DNA of 64,000 nt. Source: Hahella sp. HNIBRBA332 (GTDB lineage: Bacteria > Pseudomonadota > Gammaproteobacteria > Pseudomonadales > Oleiphilaceae). Location of the stretch: assembly GCF_030719035.1 (NCBI RefSeq), contig NZ_CP132203.1, positions 5,908,501 to 5,972,500 on the forward strand. The letters run 5' to 3'. Positions 34,550-44,647 of this stretch are shown piece after piece. The position numbers and the translations under genes are program-made. The first letter of the stretch is position 1. The number at the start of each line of letters is the position of its first letter. The notes beneath the pieces were generated by a model. The model was not told the origin of the DNA and did no database searches. It worked only from the letters and a program-made list of their open reading frames with translations.

Positions 34550-34974
34550 GGAAAAGTGGTCACTCGTGATGATTGCTGAAAGGGAAAGCTGATCGTTACC
34601 GCTGGTTGTCCGGGCTACATCGAAGGAGGGTCATATTACCCCGAATGCCCGCGTGGTTCTAGCGGCGATAGCGCATAAATCATGCATTCAGCCGGGCGGA
34701 ATAAGGCCTGGGGCCGGTTTTACAAGTAAATTTTGACGCGGCTCACGGGATATTGCCCCAAACTGGGGCGAATCTCTCCTTCTCCTTGAATATCGTGGAA
34801 ACGTGCTCTCTGCGGCATTAAGACGCGTTAGTTTGTCATATATTTCGCGATAGTCGGGCCGGATTCGAAACCCAATGACGCTGCGGCGGATGGGGCATTT
34901 GGGCTGACTCAGACAGGGACGACCGTTGTACAAGGAAAACCTCAATACCAATAACAATAATGGAGATTCACACC
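34550..34974. other. Spacer upstream of rnb and solute-binding gene
   Basis: About 425 bases without a convincing gene between divergent rnb and the solute-binding-protein gene. Contains both promoters presumably; no site could be named. GGAG at about 34963-34966 serves the plus-strand gene. Confidence 0.45.
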
Positions 34975-35979
34975 ATGACAGCATGCCTTCGTCGTGCGTT
35001 GCTGGGGCTATTCCTGGGCGTCGCCGCACTCACCGCGCAAGCGGCTGAGAAACGCAGCTACTGCGTATTCGATCCTCTCGGGGCCGCCGGCCCTGTGTAT
35101 AACCTGATGAAAGCCACTCGTATTCAGGCCCTGAACTGGGGCTATGATCTGGAATTGAACGCCTACACAGATGAAAAAATCGTGGCTGACGACTTTCGCG
35201 CCGGTCAATGCGACGCCGTCTTACTGACTGACGTGAGGGCGCGGGACTTTAACCGCTTCACCGGGACTTTGGTGGCGCTTGGCGCGATTCCGGGATACGG
35301 CGAGCTGAAGATGATTCTGCAGACGCTGGCGCAGCCGAAAGCCGCAAAGCTAATGTCCAGCGGCGATTATGAAGTCGCCGGATTGCTGCCTGCCGGAGCG
35401 GTGTACGTATTGGTGCGGGATCGCCGCGTCAACACCGTGCAGACGATACAGGGCAAGAAAATCGCCACCTTCGATTATGATCCCGCGGCGGTGACCATGG
35501 TGCGTCATGTGGGCGGCTCCGTGGTGGGCGCCACGCCCTCCAGCTTCGCCGGTAAATTCAATAACGGCAGCGTCGATGTCGCCTACGCTCCCGCGATCGC
35601 CTATCAGCCCCTTGAGCTATACAAGGGCGTAGAGCCGGATGGCGGCGTGTACTCGTACAGTTTCGCGCAAATGACTTATCAGATGTTGGTGCGCAAAGAG
35701 CGCTTCAATGCGGATTTCGCCCAGAAAGCGCGGGAGCATTTCCAGGGACGCTTTGATGAGCTGATGGAGATGGTGCGTAAGGCGGAAGCCGAAATTCCCG
35801 CCAAGGTGTGGATACATCCCAATCAGGAAGAGGCCGCCGGATTTAGCAATATGCTCAAGGAAGTGCGCATTGCGTTGAAGCAGGATGGCGCTTATGACCC
35901 CAAAGCCCTGCAGTTAATGCTGAAGGTGCGTTGTCACAGCGACCCCGCCAACGCGGAATGCGTTGACGGGCGCGAGTGA
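34975..35979 (+). CDS. Putative periplasmic solute-binding protein
   Basis: The protein (334 residues from the preferred ATG at 34975) has a signal peptide ending near TAQAAE. Its body (KRSYCVFDPLGAAGPVYNLM, YDLELNAYTDEKIVADDF, GQCDAVLLTDVRARDFNRF) resembles the type 2 periplasmic-binding fold of TRAP- or phosphonate-type solute receptors, seen in marine bacteria as DUF6091-like proteins. A cysteine pair near the C-terminus (RCHSDPANAEC) is probably disulfide-bonded. No transport genes adjoin it. Its end is one base from the convergent aminotransferase gene. Confidence 0.7.
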   Translation: MTACLRRALLGLFLGVAALTAQAAEKRSYCVFDPLGAAGPVYNLMKATRIQALNWGYDLELNAYTDEKIVADDFRAGQCDAVLLTDVRARDFNRFTGTLVALGAIPGYGELKMILQTLAQPKAAKLMSSGDYEVAGLLPAGAVYVLVRDRRVNTVQTIQGKKIATFDYDPAAVTMVRHVGGSVVGATPSSFAGKFNNGSVDVAYAPAIAYQPLELYKGVEPDGGVYSYSFAQMTYQMLVRKERFNADFAQKAREHFQGRFDELMEMVRKAEAEIPAKVWIHPNQEEAAGFSNMLKEVRIALKQDGAYDPKALQLMLKVRCHSDPANAECVDGRE

Positions 35980-35980
35980 T

Positions 35981-36865
35981 TTAAGCGCCGCACTCCTGTG
36001 CAATCAAGGCGGCGAAAGCCTCGCGCAGGCGCTGAAGAATGGCGCCGGGCGATGTGCGGAGGGAACGTCCGTCCACCTCCGTGACGGGCAAGAGTCCTGC
36101 GCCGCTGCCAGTCAGGAAGCATTCATCCGCTGTATACAGATCGTAAGGCGTGAGCGTGTGCTCACTGACGGGGATATTGTTGGCCTGAGCCAGCTCAATG
36201 ATTACCGAGCGGGTCACCCCCGCCAGTGCGCCATCGCTGGTTGGTGGCGTCAGCAGACGGCCCTGACGGGCGATAAACAGATTCTCCGCCGAAGCCTCTG
36301 CTACCTGACCGCGCTCGTTCAGCAATAAGGCTTCGTCGGCGCCAGCGACATTGGCTTCCATGCGCGCCAGGATCGAGGTGAGGTAGTTAAGGCTTTTCAC
36401 TCTGGGATCCAATCCTGCGCCCACGGTGCGGCGCACGCTGGCGGTAATCAATTTAAGCCCTTTCTCTTGCGCCTCGCTGGAGGCCATGCTGAGCTGATCC
36501 GCCAGAATGAAAACATTCGGCGTCCCGCAGTTACGCGGATTCAGCCCCAGGTTGCCGGGACCGCGGGTGACCACCAAACGCAGATAGCCGCTGTCGCTCT
36601 CATAACGGCTTATCAGAGCGCTGACGCCCTGGCGTAAGGCGTCGGCGTCGTAGGGCAGGGAGATTCCCAGGGCGGCGGCGGAGTCCTGCAGACGCTGTAG
36701 ATGTCGCTCTATGCGAAAGGGCGTGCGCTGGTAAAAACGCAGTCCTTCAAAGACGCCGTCTCCGTACAACAGACCGTGATCGTAGACGGAAATCGCCGCT
36801 TCCGCCGCAGGAACGATGACGCCGTTCAGCCAACAGTAAGGGGTAGGGGAGGCGGCGGTGTGCAT
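35981..36865 (-). CDS. Class IV aminotransferase (branched-chain/D-amino-acid transaminase type)
   Basis: A 294-residue PLP enzyme. The N-terminal motif VYDHGLLYGDGVFEGLRFY, the PLP lysine in RVKSLNYLTSILAR (about residue 157) and the phosphate/cofactor segment GQVAEASAENLF are the class IV signatures. Members include IlvE, D-alanine transaminase and aminodeoxychorismate lyase; the motif set fits IlvE or a relative. It is far from the ilvGM genes of this window. AGGAG precedes the ATG. Substrate is uncertain. Confidence 0.85.
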   Translation of the reverse strand: MHTAASPTPYCWLNGVIVPAAEAAISVYDHGLLYGDGVFEGLRFYQRTPFRIERHLQRLQDSAAALGISLPYDADALRQGVSALISRYESDSGYLRLVVTRGPGNLGLNPRNCGTPNVFILADQLSMASSEAQEKGLKLITASVRRTVGAGLDPRVKSLNYLTSILARMEANVAGADEALLLNERGQVAEASAENLFIARQGRLLTPPTSDGALAGVTRSVIIELAQANNIPVSEHTLTPYDLYTADECFLTGSGAGLLPVTEVDGRSLRTSPGAILQRLREAFAALIAQECGA

Positions 36866-37102
36866 AATCTTTCTCCTGATTCGTCAGATTGATGGGAAAA
36901 CACCAACGATAAACAGACGGAGGATTGCGATATAGACCAAGAAAAATTTATATATATCGATACAGTTTTGGCTTTTAATCCTCTGTAGGGAGTGACAACG
37001 GGAGCAAACCTTGTTGAAAGGGGGATTTACAAGTGCTGTGGGCCCTAGCGTGCTTTTTCAGGTTGCCTCAAAATTTCCTAACTTATCGGGCTATCTGTTT
37101 CC

Positions 37103-37127
37103 TTACACCCGCGAAATTAAAAATTTT
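37103..37127 (-). repeat. AT-rich repeat, copy A
   Basis: On the minus strand reads AAAATTTTTAATTTCGCGG followed by GTGTAA. Similar sequences occur at 52041-52062 and 53162-53186 (AAATTTwTAATTTyGCGGGT pattern). See the two other copies. Confidence 0.5.
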
Positions 37128-37149
37128 GGATACTAAGGCATTAGAGCTT

Positions 37150-37182
37150 CCAAGCTGATGGCTGAATTAGCCACCAGCTTGG
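37150..37182 (-). terminator. Long hairpin after immunity gene
   Basis: CCAAGCTG/CAGCTTGG and inner TGGCT/AGCCA form a stem with a GAATT loop and one mismatch, about 20 bases past the stop of the minus-strand gene. No T-run is obvious. Confidence 0.5.
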
Positions 37183-37201
37183 AGTAATGTTTTCAGGTGA
37201 G

Positions 37202-37900
37202 CTAAGACATGTCGTCTATCAGGGCTGATCTAGGTAATTTGCCAACCTTGAAAGCCTCAATATTGGCTTTCGACAACTCTCTTAGCGCCTCGGTATTATT
37301 GGCTTTTTGCTTTAGCTCAAAAATCCACTTATCCAATCCACCTATTTGCTCCAAGATATCCTTTGGCCAACCTTTTAGCTCCTTGTATGCTTCATCTATA
37401 AGCCCATCTTTCAGCTTATTGTTTGAAATCCATCCGCATATCAGCGCCATATCCTGATACTGGAGGTGTGGAAGTAGGCTTGGATACTTTTTCATGCCCT
37501 TTCTATAGGCTGTAAGCACTTCACTCAGCTTAACATCTCCCTCCAACGGTAAAAGAGAGAGCTTTTTCATGCGGTGAGCTGCATCTACAAACTTCTTCTC
37601 ATGGGATAGAACGCTGATTCTTTCTTGTGATCCAGTTCGTACAGTCTCCAGTGGTGTGGCTAGCGTTAGAGTTAAGAATGTAAACCCATTACAAAGATTA
37701 TGAACATGAAATAAAGGTTTATAGACGTCATTAGAGCTATCTCGTTCGAGAGAGATTCCTATTAATAAGGGCTCAACTATGCGCAAAAACCAAAGTGGTT
37801 TATATACGCCCAAGCCAGGAAACTCCGCACTCCAGTCTTGAGTAATTTGCTTCTTAGCCGATGGCGTCAGTTTTTTTCTCCATGCGCCGAGTGTTTTCAT
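37202..37900 (-). CDS. Probable immunity protein for the RHS toxin
   Basis: A 232-residue soluble protein of no recognised family, with low GC content compared with the core genes. The sequence has the helical, charged style of nuclease-toxin immunity proteins (FVDAAHRMKKLSLLPLEGDV, AYRKGMKKYPSLLPHLQYQ). Its start overlaps the stop of the RHS toxin gene by four bases (ATGA), so it is translated with the toxin. This context, a small gene directly after a toxin tip, is the main evidence for immunity function. The domain family itself is unknown to me. Confidence 0.68.
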   Translation of the reverse strand: MKTLGAWRKKLTPSAKKQITQDWSAEFPGLGVYKPLWFLRIVEPLLIGISLERDSSNDVYKPLFHVHNLCNGFTFLTLTLATPLETVRTGSQERISVLSHEKKFVDAAHRMKKLSLLPLEGDVKLSEVLTAYRKGMKKYPSLLPHLQYQDMALICGWISNNKLKDGLIDEAYKELKGWPKDILEQIGGLDKWIFELKQKANNTEALRELSKANIEAFKVGKLPRSALIDDMS

Positions 37901-40900
37901 GGGTTCACCTCAATAACTCTCGTTCCTGGAAGAGCGTTGGCTGTGATCTTATTAATTTGCCTCGTCGAAAGGCCTGGAGGATTGGTAACAAACTTGTAGT
38001 CATACGCAATTCTTGCGGCCACATCATAGACATCCAACCTAACACTACCTTTTCGGCCATAAGTTGTTTGCGCCCTTCCGCGATAGGACACTTCAGTTTG
38101 CAACCCACGTTGACCGAACATATCTTGATACCTTTCAAGAAGCTTTCTAGCATAGCTGTGCTTATGGATACCAGCAATCCTTCCCGTCCCTCCTATCTTT
38201 CTCTCCGCTCGGGTAGCTATTTCCTGAAGAAGCTGGCCGGTGGTCCTTGTCACAGTGCTTCGCGCAGCGGCGGCGCGACCAGGTATTGCAAACACCACCA
38301 TCGACAACGCTTCAGCGGCGGCGGCTCCGCCAAGTTCATTATTTGCAATATGCACCTGTGGCAGATGCAATCCAGCTCCCATCATATAGCTAATTGCAGT
38401 AGCGGGATTAGAGTACTGTAACCCCTCATATAATTCGACGCTTATATTCCATAGCGCCTTGTAGGCCCCCACCATGTAATCCGTTATCGTGCCGGCCACT
38501 CCACGTTTACCCCATGCTGCAATGTACTTGCTAAATGGGTTGCCGCTGCTTTGGTCACTGTCCACCTCAATATCAATGACTTCATGCTCACCACCATAGA
38601 CCACGACCGTATCTAGAACAGTAACGTCATCATCGTATGAAGCGCGGCCGCCCCCCCATCCAGAGCCACTACTGGCGGTGTCTCGTCCTGAACCGCTCCA
38701 GTCTCCCAGAGGCTCGCCTGGGTCTCCCGTCCATTCATACCCGGAAGGGTCGGTCATGGAGAGTGGGTTATTCATGACGTAGCTATAGCGGTTAAAGCTT
38801 TGTGACATGGACGGTGCTTGAACGATAGGGTCCGCAGATAAAAAGCGACCTATGATGGGGTCATAAACTCGCCCTCCCATATGTATCAAGCCCATGGCGT
38901 CCACATGCTCATGCCCTGTATACCCTTGAGTGGTCGCTTTGGCTTTGTAGGCGTAAACATTAATGTCATCCCAGGTCAGGGCGTTACGACGCAGTCCCCA
39001 CGGGTCGTAACTTAGCCTTTCCACTTCGCGTCCTCTGACGTCGGTAATGAAGGACACGCCGCCCTGATTGTCGCGATGAATGTACTCCTTGGTCAGCTTA
39101 TTTCCTTCACGCGTAAATACGGCAAAGTCGCCGATGTAAAGCTTATGCTTGGTGGAGCCGCCTTCTACGATTTTTTCGTACAGACCATCGACATAGTAGG
39201 TGGTTTTGGTGTTCTCCCCAGGTATCACGTCAATGCGTTGCGTCTGCGACAAATCGGGGCCATAGGCGAAAGACACCTTTATCCCGCCTTTCGCCATCTC
39301 ATAGGGCTGGTTAAAGGCGTTGTATTTAATGGTCCGGCCATCGCCGCTAATCTGATTGCCGTTTTTGTCGTAACAATACTGAGCGGACTTTTCTCCGCTG
39401 ATTGAGCTGACGGCGTAGGGATTGACGTAGGAAGAGGCTGCAGAGGACTGACATTGCGCTTCCGCAGTTCCGTATGTATAGGCGCCGACGCCAGACTTGG
39501 ATTCAATGTTTCCGTTCAGGGCGATATCGACGCCACTGTTGGACGTGACCCGCTGTCCGCCAACGCTTCGGGTGAACGATGTGCTATCCAGGCGATTCAG
39601 CTCATCATAAGTAAAGCTTTCGCTAAGACGCCTGAAACGATCCTCCCGCGACGTGAGATTTCCAACCTCGTCATAGTCGAAGGCTAAGTCGTGTATGGCT
39701 CCTGTTGAGGCCAGAATGAAACTACTGGTCCGCTTTAACCTTCCGGTTTTCGGGTCATACTCACGTTGGGTTGTCACCGCGTTGCCGTAACGGAACTGGT
39801 TTAAATGCCCGCGAGCATCCATGGATTCCGCCTGCCAGTAGACCTCTCTGGGATCGTCAGCGTTGACGACGGCTTCCAGGTAGCCAATGCTGTTATATCG
39901 CCTGAGAACGCTGTCGCCTGTGGGGTAGACTTGCAGGTCCATCTTGCCCGTGTCGTTGTCGTAGCCATATCCCATGCTGAAGGTTTCGCCATTGATCGTT
40001 GTGGCTGCTTGTTCCAGCCGCGATTTGGCGTCATAAGCAAAGGTTTTTTTGAAACCGTTAGCGCCTTCTACTTTGGATAACAGTCCCACTCCTTTTGCCG
40101 CCTTGTCATACTCCCAAACAGACGTATCGGGATTATTTTCATCCCCCGCGCAATGGTTGAGCGCCTGCGTGAAGGCACCGCCCTTGTAATTTCCAACCTG
40201 TTTGGTCAGGCGCCCCAGCTTGTCATAGGCCATACAAATAATGGAGCCATCGGCATTTTGCGCGGTAATGACCTCCCCTAGTGGAGAATAGGTATACCGC
40301 TGAACTGGCGTGTTGGCGTCTGACTCACTGAGAGATTCCACGCGATGAGCGACTTTGCGCCCCAGTACGTCATATTCAAGAAGCGTGACCACGCCATCAG
40401 CAACGGTCTTCCGTAGGTTGCCAAGGCCATCGTAGTCATACTCCACCGTTGAGCCATTGGCTTCCGTCACCTGTTTTAATCTGCCTAATGCATCGCGGGT
40501 AACTGTTTTATCATGGTGGCGCTCATCACGGACAATAGTGGTCGATCCGCGAAACGCCACTACTTCGCGATAGCTGTTATCGGGATTGATCAGTTTGTAG
40601 GGCCGTTGGTACTGGTCGTACTTCGCTTCGCTCCAGTATGGAGTCTCATTTAAAAAATAAGGTTCGGATATTTTGGAGATTTGACTGAGTTTGTTATATT
40701 CGGTGTTTTGGTCAATGGCATTCCCATCCAGACCATACGTTCTCTCGCGAACCACCCGATCAAGACTGTCATAAAGTTGCAGTACTGGCGGCTCTCCCGA
40801 ACTTGAAGTGATAAGGACATACTTTTCCTGCGAGCCTTTTGTGCATAGTCTCATTTCTCTTTCGCAGTACTTAAGTTGAATCTTTACTTTGGTTCCATCT

Positions 40901-43900
40901 GGTTTTTTTATTGAGGTGACCCGTCCGACACCATTGTATTGCCATTCGGTTGTCTGTCCGTTTGGATCGGTATAGTGAGTGATAAGCCCTAACTGCGGAT
41001 GGTATTGCCTGTCGCCTGCATCCTCATGTCCCAGCGCATTTTTCTCCCGTAGCAGATATCTCCCTGCGTCGTCATAGGTCAGACGCGTCTCACGCGGCGC
41101 CATACCCTGGCCGGTTACGGTTTGGGACTCCAGTACGCCAGTCGCATGATCATATTGATACTCAATCGTTTGTTGTGAGTCCCCAGGCTGAATAACTTGT
41201 TTGGTAGGAAGCCCCAATACCGGATCATATTCAGGGAAGTGAACAACCCGCTTTCCTTCGCTGGGATAGCCTGAAGACTCTCCCCAGACAGACTCATACT
41301 CAACGAGACTAACAAACCAGTTTGCAATATCGGCTGGATGATAATTGTATTCTTTGGTTTCTTTGGAATAGTTTCCATTGAGACTGGTAGAGGTCGTTTG
41401 CGTGACGAGGTTGCCGTAGCAGTCATTGGAGTAGTCGCTCTCTGTCACGACCTCGCCTTGCGAGTAACCTTCAGGGTCGTATTTTTTGCTGTGGGATGAG
41501 GCGATGTAAGGGAAGTAGCGAACATTGGCGCCGCTGCCGCATACCTTAACGTCCAGCGTATTGGTTATTTCCTCTAATATCTTTACGTCGCCAAAACTCG
41601 TCACGGAATGCAGCAGCATACCTTGTGTATGAGCGTCAAAATCCTGGCTAAAGGTGTTGCGCACTATGAGGCCAGTTTGCATGTCTTGACGCACAATTTC
41701 CTGAAACCCTAGGCTGGCCCGGGCTCTCAGATGGCTACTTAGCCCTTTATACCCATAGCTATATTGGTTCATCCCTCCCAACCCATCGTTAACGTTCACC
41801 ATAGATACAACTTCCAGAGAAGCTTGTTCATCTGTGATAGGGTAGTTTTCGTCAGAGCTTTTAAAGTAAGCTGCGCTACCAGATAGCGTTGTATAGTTAA
41901 TGGTGTACTGAGTGCCAAGTCCGTTATCGATGAGAGATAGGTGTGGCCTTGATACTACTTGGTTCCTCCAGACATGCATGTAATCTTTATTGACAAGATG
42001 AAAAATGTCTGCAGATCCATCCCCTTCGAAATCGCCAACAAATAAATTAAAGTTGTTGCTTCCGATATTGTATCCGCCTTCTGGGTAGTATTGTTCTGTT
42101 ATGTGAAACGTTCCATTTTTTCGTGACGCCCAGATATGGATATAATCTTTATTGACAATATGGGCCAAATCATCAACGCCATCGGCATTAAAGTCCCCAA
42201 ACAAGAACATATAGTTATTGCTTGATATATTGTAGTCGCCAGGGTCGAATGCGTCTTCGATAACAAATCGCCCATCTCCGGATGATGTCCACACTCTGAC
42301 ATAATCCTTATTTACAAGATGGACAAGGTCCGTGTTCCCATCGCCATTGAAGTCTCCCACGATATAGTTATAGTTGTTGGCGTCGACACCATATCCAGGT
42401 TGGGGATAGAATTTCTCCTGGATATTGAACGTTCCATCGCCATTCGATAGCCAGGTGTGTGTGTAATCTCTGTTTACAAAATGAATCAGGTCGGAGCGGC
42501 CATCGCCATTAAAGTCCCCCACCTTGAAGTTGTAGTCGTTGGCTTCCAGTCCATAGCCACTGTTTGGGAACCCTGTCTTTACACTAAACGTGCCGTCCCC
42601 GTTGGAGATCCAGACATGGAGATAGGCGTTGTTAACTAAGTGGATCAGGTCCGTCCGACCGTCACCATTAAAGTCACCTACTTTGAAGTTGTACGCATTG
42701 GCTGACACGCCATAACCGGACCAGGGCGAGAACTTAGGTCTTATATTAAACGTTCCGTCTCCATTCGACGTCCATACATGAATATAGTCATTATTGACGA
42801 AATGAATGAGATCAGTTTTACGGTCACCATTAAAGTCGCCAACTAAAAAGTTATAGTTATTGGCGCTTAGGTCGTAGCCGTTATTGGGAAAATTGTCCTT
42901 GATTTTGAATCGGCCTAAGGCCGTATTATCAGCCAGGAATACCTTTCCATAATTTTTATTAACAATATGGAAAAGATCCGTTTTGCCATCGCCATTGAAG
43001 TCGCCATTGATGAACTTGTAATCGTTGGCGCTCAAGTCATACCCGTTATTAGGAAACTTGTCTGAAATCTCGAATTTACCAACCCTTGAATCATTATAGT
43101 CGTTATACTTAAATGCGGTGGGTAAAACACAAGTATTATCAAAGCCGCACAGCTTTACTTCCGCAAGATATGCAGTTTTTAGGGCGGAGCTAAACGTATA
43201 CTTCAAGCTGTATTCATAGGAAGAATAAGAGCCTGAATAGGTTTTTATTTTGGTGACCAGAGAGGAGAGAGAGATTTTTGCGCCATATTGGTAGTCGTAC
43301 TCCACGAGCGCTCTTGGTTCGTACTCGAACACAATTTTATTTTGTGGCGTTGCCTGCGCGCTTCCCGAATATCTAATCTCTACAAGCCGCTGTTCGCCAG
43401 ATTCCGCTTGCAAGTCGTAGACATACTCCATGTAGGCGCCAGCCCGATTAGAAATCCTATTGAGCCGCCAATTAATAACTTCTGATCTTGGGTAGGCTCT
43501 CAGTCGCGAGTTTGCCGTGTACCCATACTCGGCAATCAGACCATTCTTAAGCCACACCTTGAATTTAGTCGGGCCATTACCAGTGGTCCCTTCGTTGTAC
43601 GCAATGAATTTGCCGCCCGTCTCCATCTCCGTGCGGTACTCGGAGCCATTACCTCCGAGGGAGCCCGACACCAGCACGAGCCGAGCGCCATTTATACAGA
43701 ATTGGTCGTTACCATCAAAGTCCACCGCATCATTGCCGCCGTCGCGCTCCAGTGTTGGTTGGCATCGGTGAATCTTGGAGACGCCCTCCAGCGACCAGCC
43801 TTCGCCGAAATAGCCCGTACCCGTACGATTGTTATAGGTTAGAGATAGTGTAGGAGTCAGTCCCGCTATGCCAGGAGGCGCTTTGATAGGGATACTGTAG

Positions 43901-44115
43901 GAAGCCGCTCCGGATGGCGTCACGTCGAAATCACCGGGTATTGTCGCTGGTGAAGCGAAAGCCTGACTCGTCCAGGCCAACAAAACGGTTAGTAAAATTT
44001 GTAGGCGCTGACGCGCCCGCGATCTAACTGAGAAACTAGTACGATGAGAAAAAACAGGGAGGAACGAACGACTGGCGAAGCGTAGCCAATTCCCTGCTTG
44101 CTTTCCTTCAAACAT
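37897..44115 (-). CDS. SpvB/FG-GAP/RHS polymorphic toxin with nuclease-like tip
   Basis: The protein is about 2072 residues from the ATG at 44115 (AGAGGG upstream; an earlier start 34 codons up is less likely). A membrane-type signal (LLTVLLAWTSQAFA) precedes a SpvB-like region (TPTLSLTYNNRTGTGYFGEG). Seven FG-GAP/VCBS-type repeats lie at about residues 365-718, then a TcdB-middle-like segment, then tens of YD/RHS repeats ending with the RHS core motif GRVYDPIIGRFLSADPI. The tip (from about residue 1790) ends with a domain holding GSVRLDVYD and AYDYKF, compatible with a PD-(D/E)xK nuclease. An overlapping gene downstream is the likely immunity gene. This resembles Tc/RHS toxins used against competitors or hosts. 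Confidence 0.9.
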   Translation of the reverse strand: MFEGKQAGNWLRFASRSFLPVFSHRTSFSVRSRARQRLQILLTVLLAWTSQAFASPATIPGDFDVTPSGAASYSIPIKAPPGIAGLTPTLSLTYNNRTGTGYFGEGWSLEGVSKIHRCQPTLERDGGNDAVDFDGNDQFCINGARLVLVSGSLGGNGSEYRTEMETGGKFIAYNEGTTGNGPTKFKVWLKNGLIAEYGYTANSRLRAYPRSEVINWRLNRISNRAGAYMEYVYDLQAESGEQRLVEIRYSGSAQATPQNKIVFEYEPRALVEYDYQYGAKISLSSLVTKIKTYSGSYSSYEYSLKYTFSSALKTAYLAEVKLCGFDNTCVLPTAFKYNDYNDSRVGKFEISDKFPNNGYDLSANDYKFINGDFNGDGKTDLFHIVNKNYGKVFLADNTALGRFKIKDNFPNNGYDLSANNYNFLVGDFNGDRKTDLIHFVNNDYIHVWTSNGDGTFNIRPKFSPWSGYGVSANAYNFKVGDFNGDGRTDLIHLVNNAYLHVWISNGDGTFSVKTGFPNSGYGLEANDYNFKVGDFNGDGRSDLIHFVNRDYTHTWLSNGDGTFNIQEKFYPQPGYGVDANNYNYIVGDFNGDGNTDLVHLVNKDYVRVWTSSGDGRFVIEDAFDPGDYNISSNNYMFLFGDFNADGVDDLAHIVNKDYIHIWASRKNGTFHITEQYYPEGGYNIGSNNFNLFVGDFEGDGSADIFHLVNKDYMHVWRNQVVSRPHLSLIDNGLGTQYTINYTTLSGSAAYFKSSDENYPITDEQASLEVVSMVNVNDGLGGMNQYSYGYKGLSSHLRARASLGFQEIVRQDMQTGLIVRNTFSQDFDAHTQGMLLHSVTSFGDVKILEEITNTLDVKVCGSGANVRYFPYIASSHSKKYDPEGYSQGEVVTESDYSNDCYGNLVTQTTSTSLNGNYSKETKEYNYHPADIANWFVSLVEYESVWGESSGYPSEGKRVVHFPEYDPVLGLPTKQVIQPGDSQQTIEYQYDHATGVLESQTVTGQGMAPRETRLTYDDAGRYLLREKNALGHEDAGDRQYHPQLGLITHYTDPNGQTTEWQYNGVGRVTSIKKPDGTKVKIQLKYCEREMRLCTKGSQEKYVLITSSSGEPPVLQLYDSLDRVVRERTYGLDGNAIDQNTEYNKLSQISKISEPYFLNETPYWSEAKYDQYQRPYKLINPDNSYREVVAFRGSTTIVRDERHHDKTVTRDALGRLKQVTEANGSTVEYDYDGLGNLRKTVADGVVTLLEYDVLGRKVAHRVESLSESDANTPVQRYTYSPLGEVITAQNADGSIICMAYDKLGRLTKQVGNYKGGAFTQALNHCAGDENNPDTSVWEYDKAAKGVGLLSKVEGANGFKKTFAYDAKSRLEQAATTINGETFSMGYGYDNDTGKMDLQVYPTGDSVLRRYNSIGYLEAVVNADDPREVYWQAESMDARGHLNQFRYGNAVTTQREYDPKTGRLKRTSSFILASTGAIHDLAFDYDEVGNLTSREDRFRRLSESFTYDELNRLDSTSFTRSVGGQRVTSNSGVDIALNGNIESKSGVGAYTYGTAEAQCQSSAASSYVNPYAVSSISGEKSAQYCYDKNGNQISGDGRTIKYNAFNQPYEMAKGGIKVSFAYGPDLSQTQRIDVIPGENTKTTYYVDGLYEKIVEGGSTKHKLYIGDFAVFTREGNKLTKEYIHRDNQGGVSFITDVRGREVERLSYDPWGLRRNALTWDDINVYAYKAKATTQGYTGHEHVDAMGLIHMGGRVYDPIIGRFLSADPIVQAPSMSQSFNRYSYVMNNPLSMTDPSGYEWTGDPGEPLGDWSGSGRDTASSGSGWGGGRASYDDDVTVLDTVVVYGGEHEVIDIEVDSDQSSGNPFSKYIAAWGKRGVAGTITDYMVGAYKALWNISVELYEGLQYSNPATAISYMMGAGLHLPQVHIANNELGGAAAAEALSMVVFAIPGRAAAARSTVTRTTGQLLQEIATRAERKIGGTGRIAGIHKHSYARKLLERYQDMFGQRGLQTEVSYRGRAQTTYGRKGSVRLDVYDVAARIAYDYKFVTNPPGLSTRQINKITANALPGTRVIEVNP
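41962..43023 (-). repeat. Seven tandem FG-GAP/VCBS-type repeats inside RHS gene
   Basis: Each copy is about 53-55 residues and carries GDFNGDGxTDLxHxVN followed by YxHVWxSNGDGTF. Seven consecutive copies run through residues about 365-718. The D-x-N-x-D-G pattern should bind calcium and form a beta-propeller blade. The DNA repeats are coding, not an intergenic array. Confidence 0.9.
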
Positions 44116-44647
44116 AAAACCCTCTGTATTGCTACATGATGTAAGGCGACTCAAGCGTGAAAACGCAAGCCGAGTGGGCAATGAACTGGAAACCGCAAAC
44201 ATTCGTTCGCGGAGCAACAGCTAAAAGTAAGAAGGGGTACAAGCTAGGGAGGATAAGACTACGGCGTCCCAACCGTCTTAATACTTCGATACCTCGCAAA
44301 AGACGAAAGGGCGCCACAAGCAACTCCTTTTGCCTTCGGGATATGAGTTCAGTTTCCGTACAACGCGGCGAATATTAATAAATTTTGGTTCTGATGATAA
44401 GTCTCCTTAGTAGATTTATTAATATGCAATTTATATTGAGTGAATATGCAATGTCAAATGCATTTTCATTGCTAGGCTATCCTTTTCCGATAATCCTAAG
44501 GTACTCAGGGTAAGGCATTTAGCGACACAAAGTGACGTTACATAGGTATTAATTGCTAAGAGGGAAGAAAAGGGCGACGTTGGCAGCCAAATATCGCTAT
44601 GGTGCTGTCTCTATAGGTCAGACCAAACTCAACAAGGAGCTCAAGAA
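44116..44647. other. Divergent spacer between RHS toxin and Imm52-like gene
   Basis: About 530 bases. The part next to the toxin start could encode a longer N-terminus but has no ribosome binding site. The remainder, especially 44370-44480, is AT-rich and should carry promoters for both genes. CAAGGAG at about 44633-44639 serves the plus-strand gene. No other gene seen. Confidence 0.45.

Larger units (their letters stand above)
36866..37201. other. Spacer after the class IV aminotransferase start, before immunity gene end
   Basis: About 335 bases without a gene. It holds an AT-rich repeat at 37103-37127 and a long hairpin at 37150-37182. A stretch near 36944-36962 is very AT-rich and could be the promoter of the minus-strand aminotransferase gene. 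Confidence 0.45.

Noticed and set aside
41962..43023. Periodic DNA repeats that could look like a CRISPR or satellite array
   Set aside because: The period is about 160 bases, in frame and translated into FG-GAP-type blades. There are no short identical repeats with spacers.
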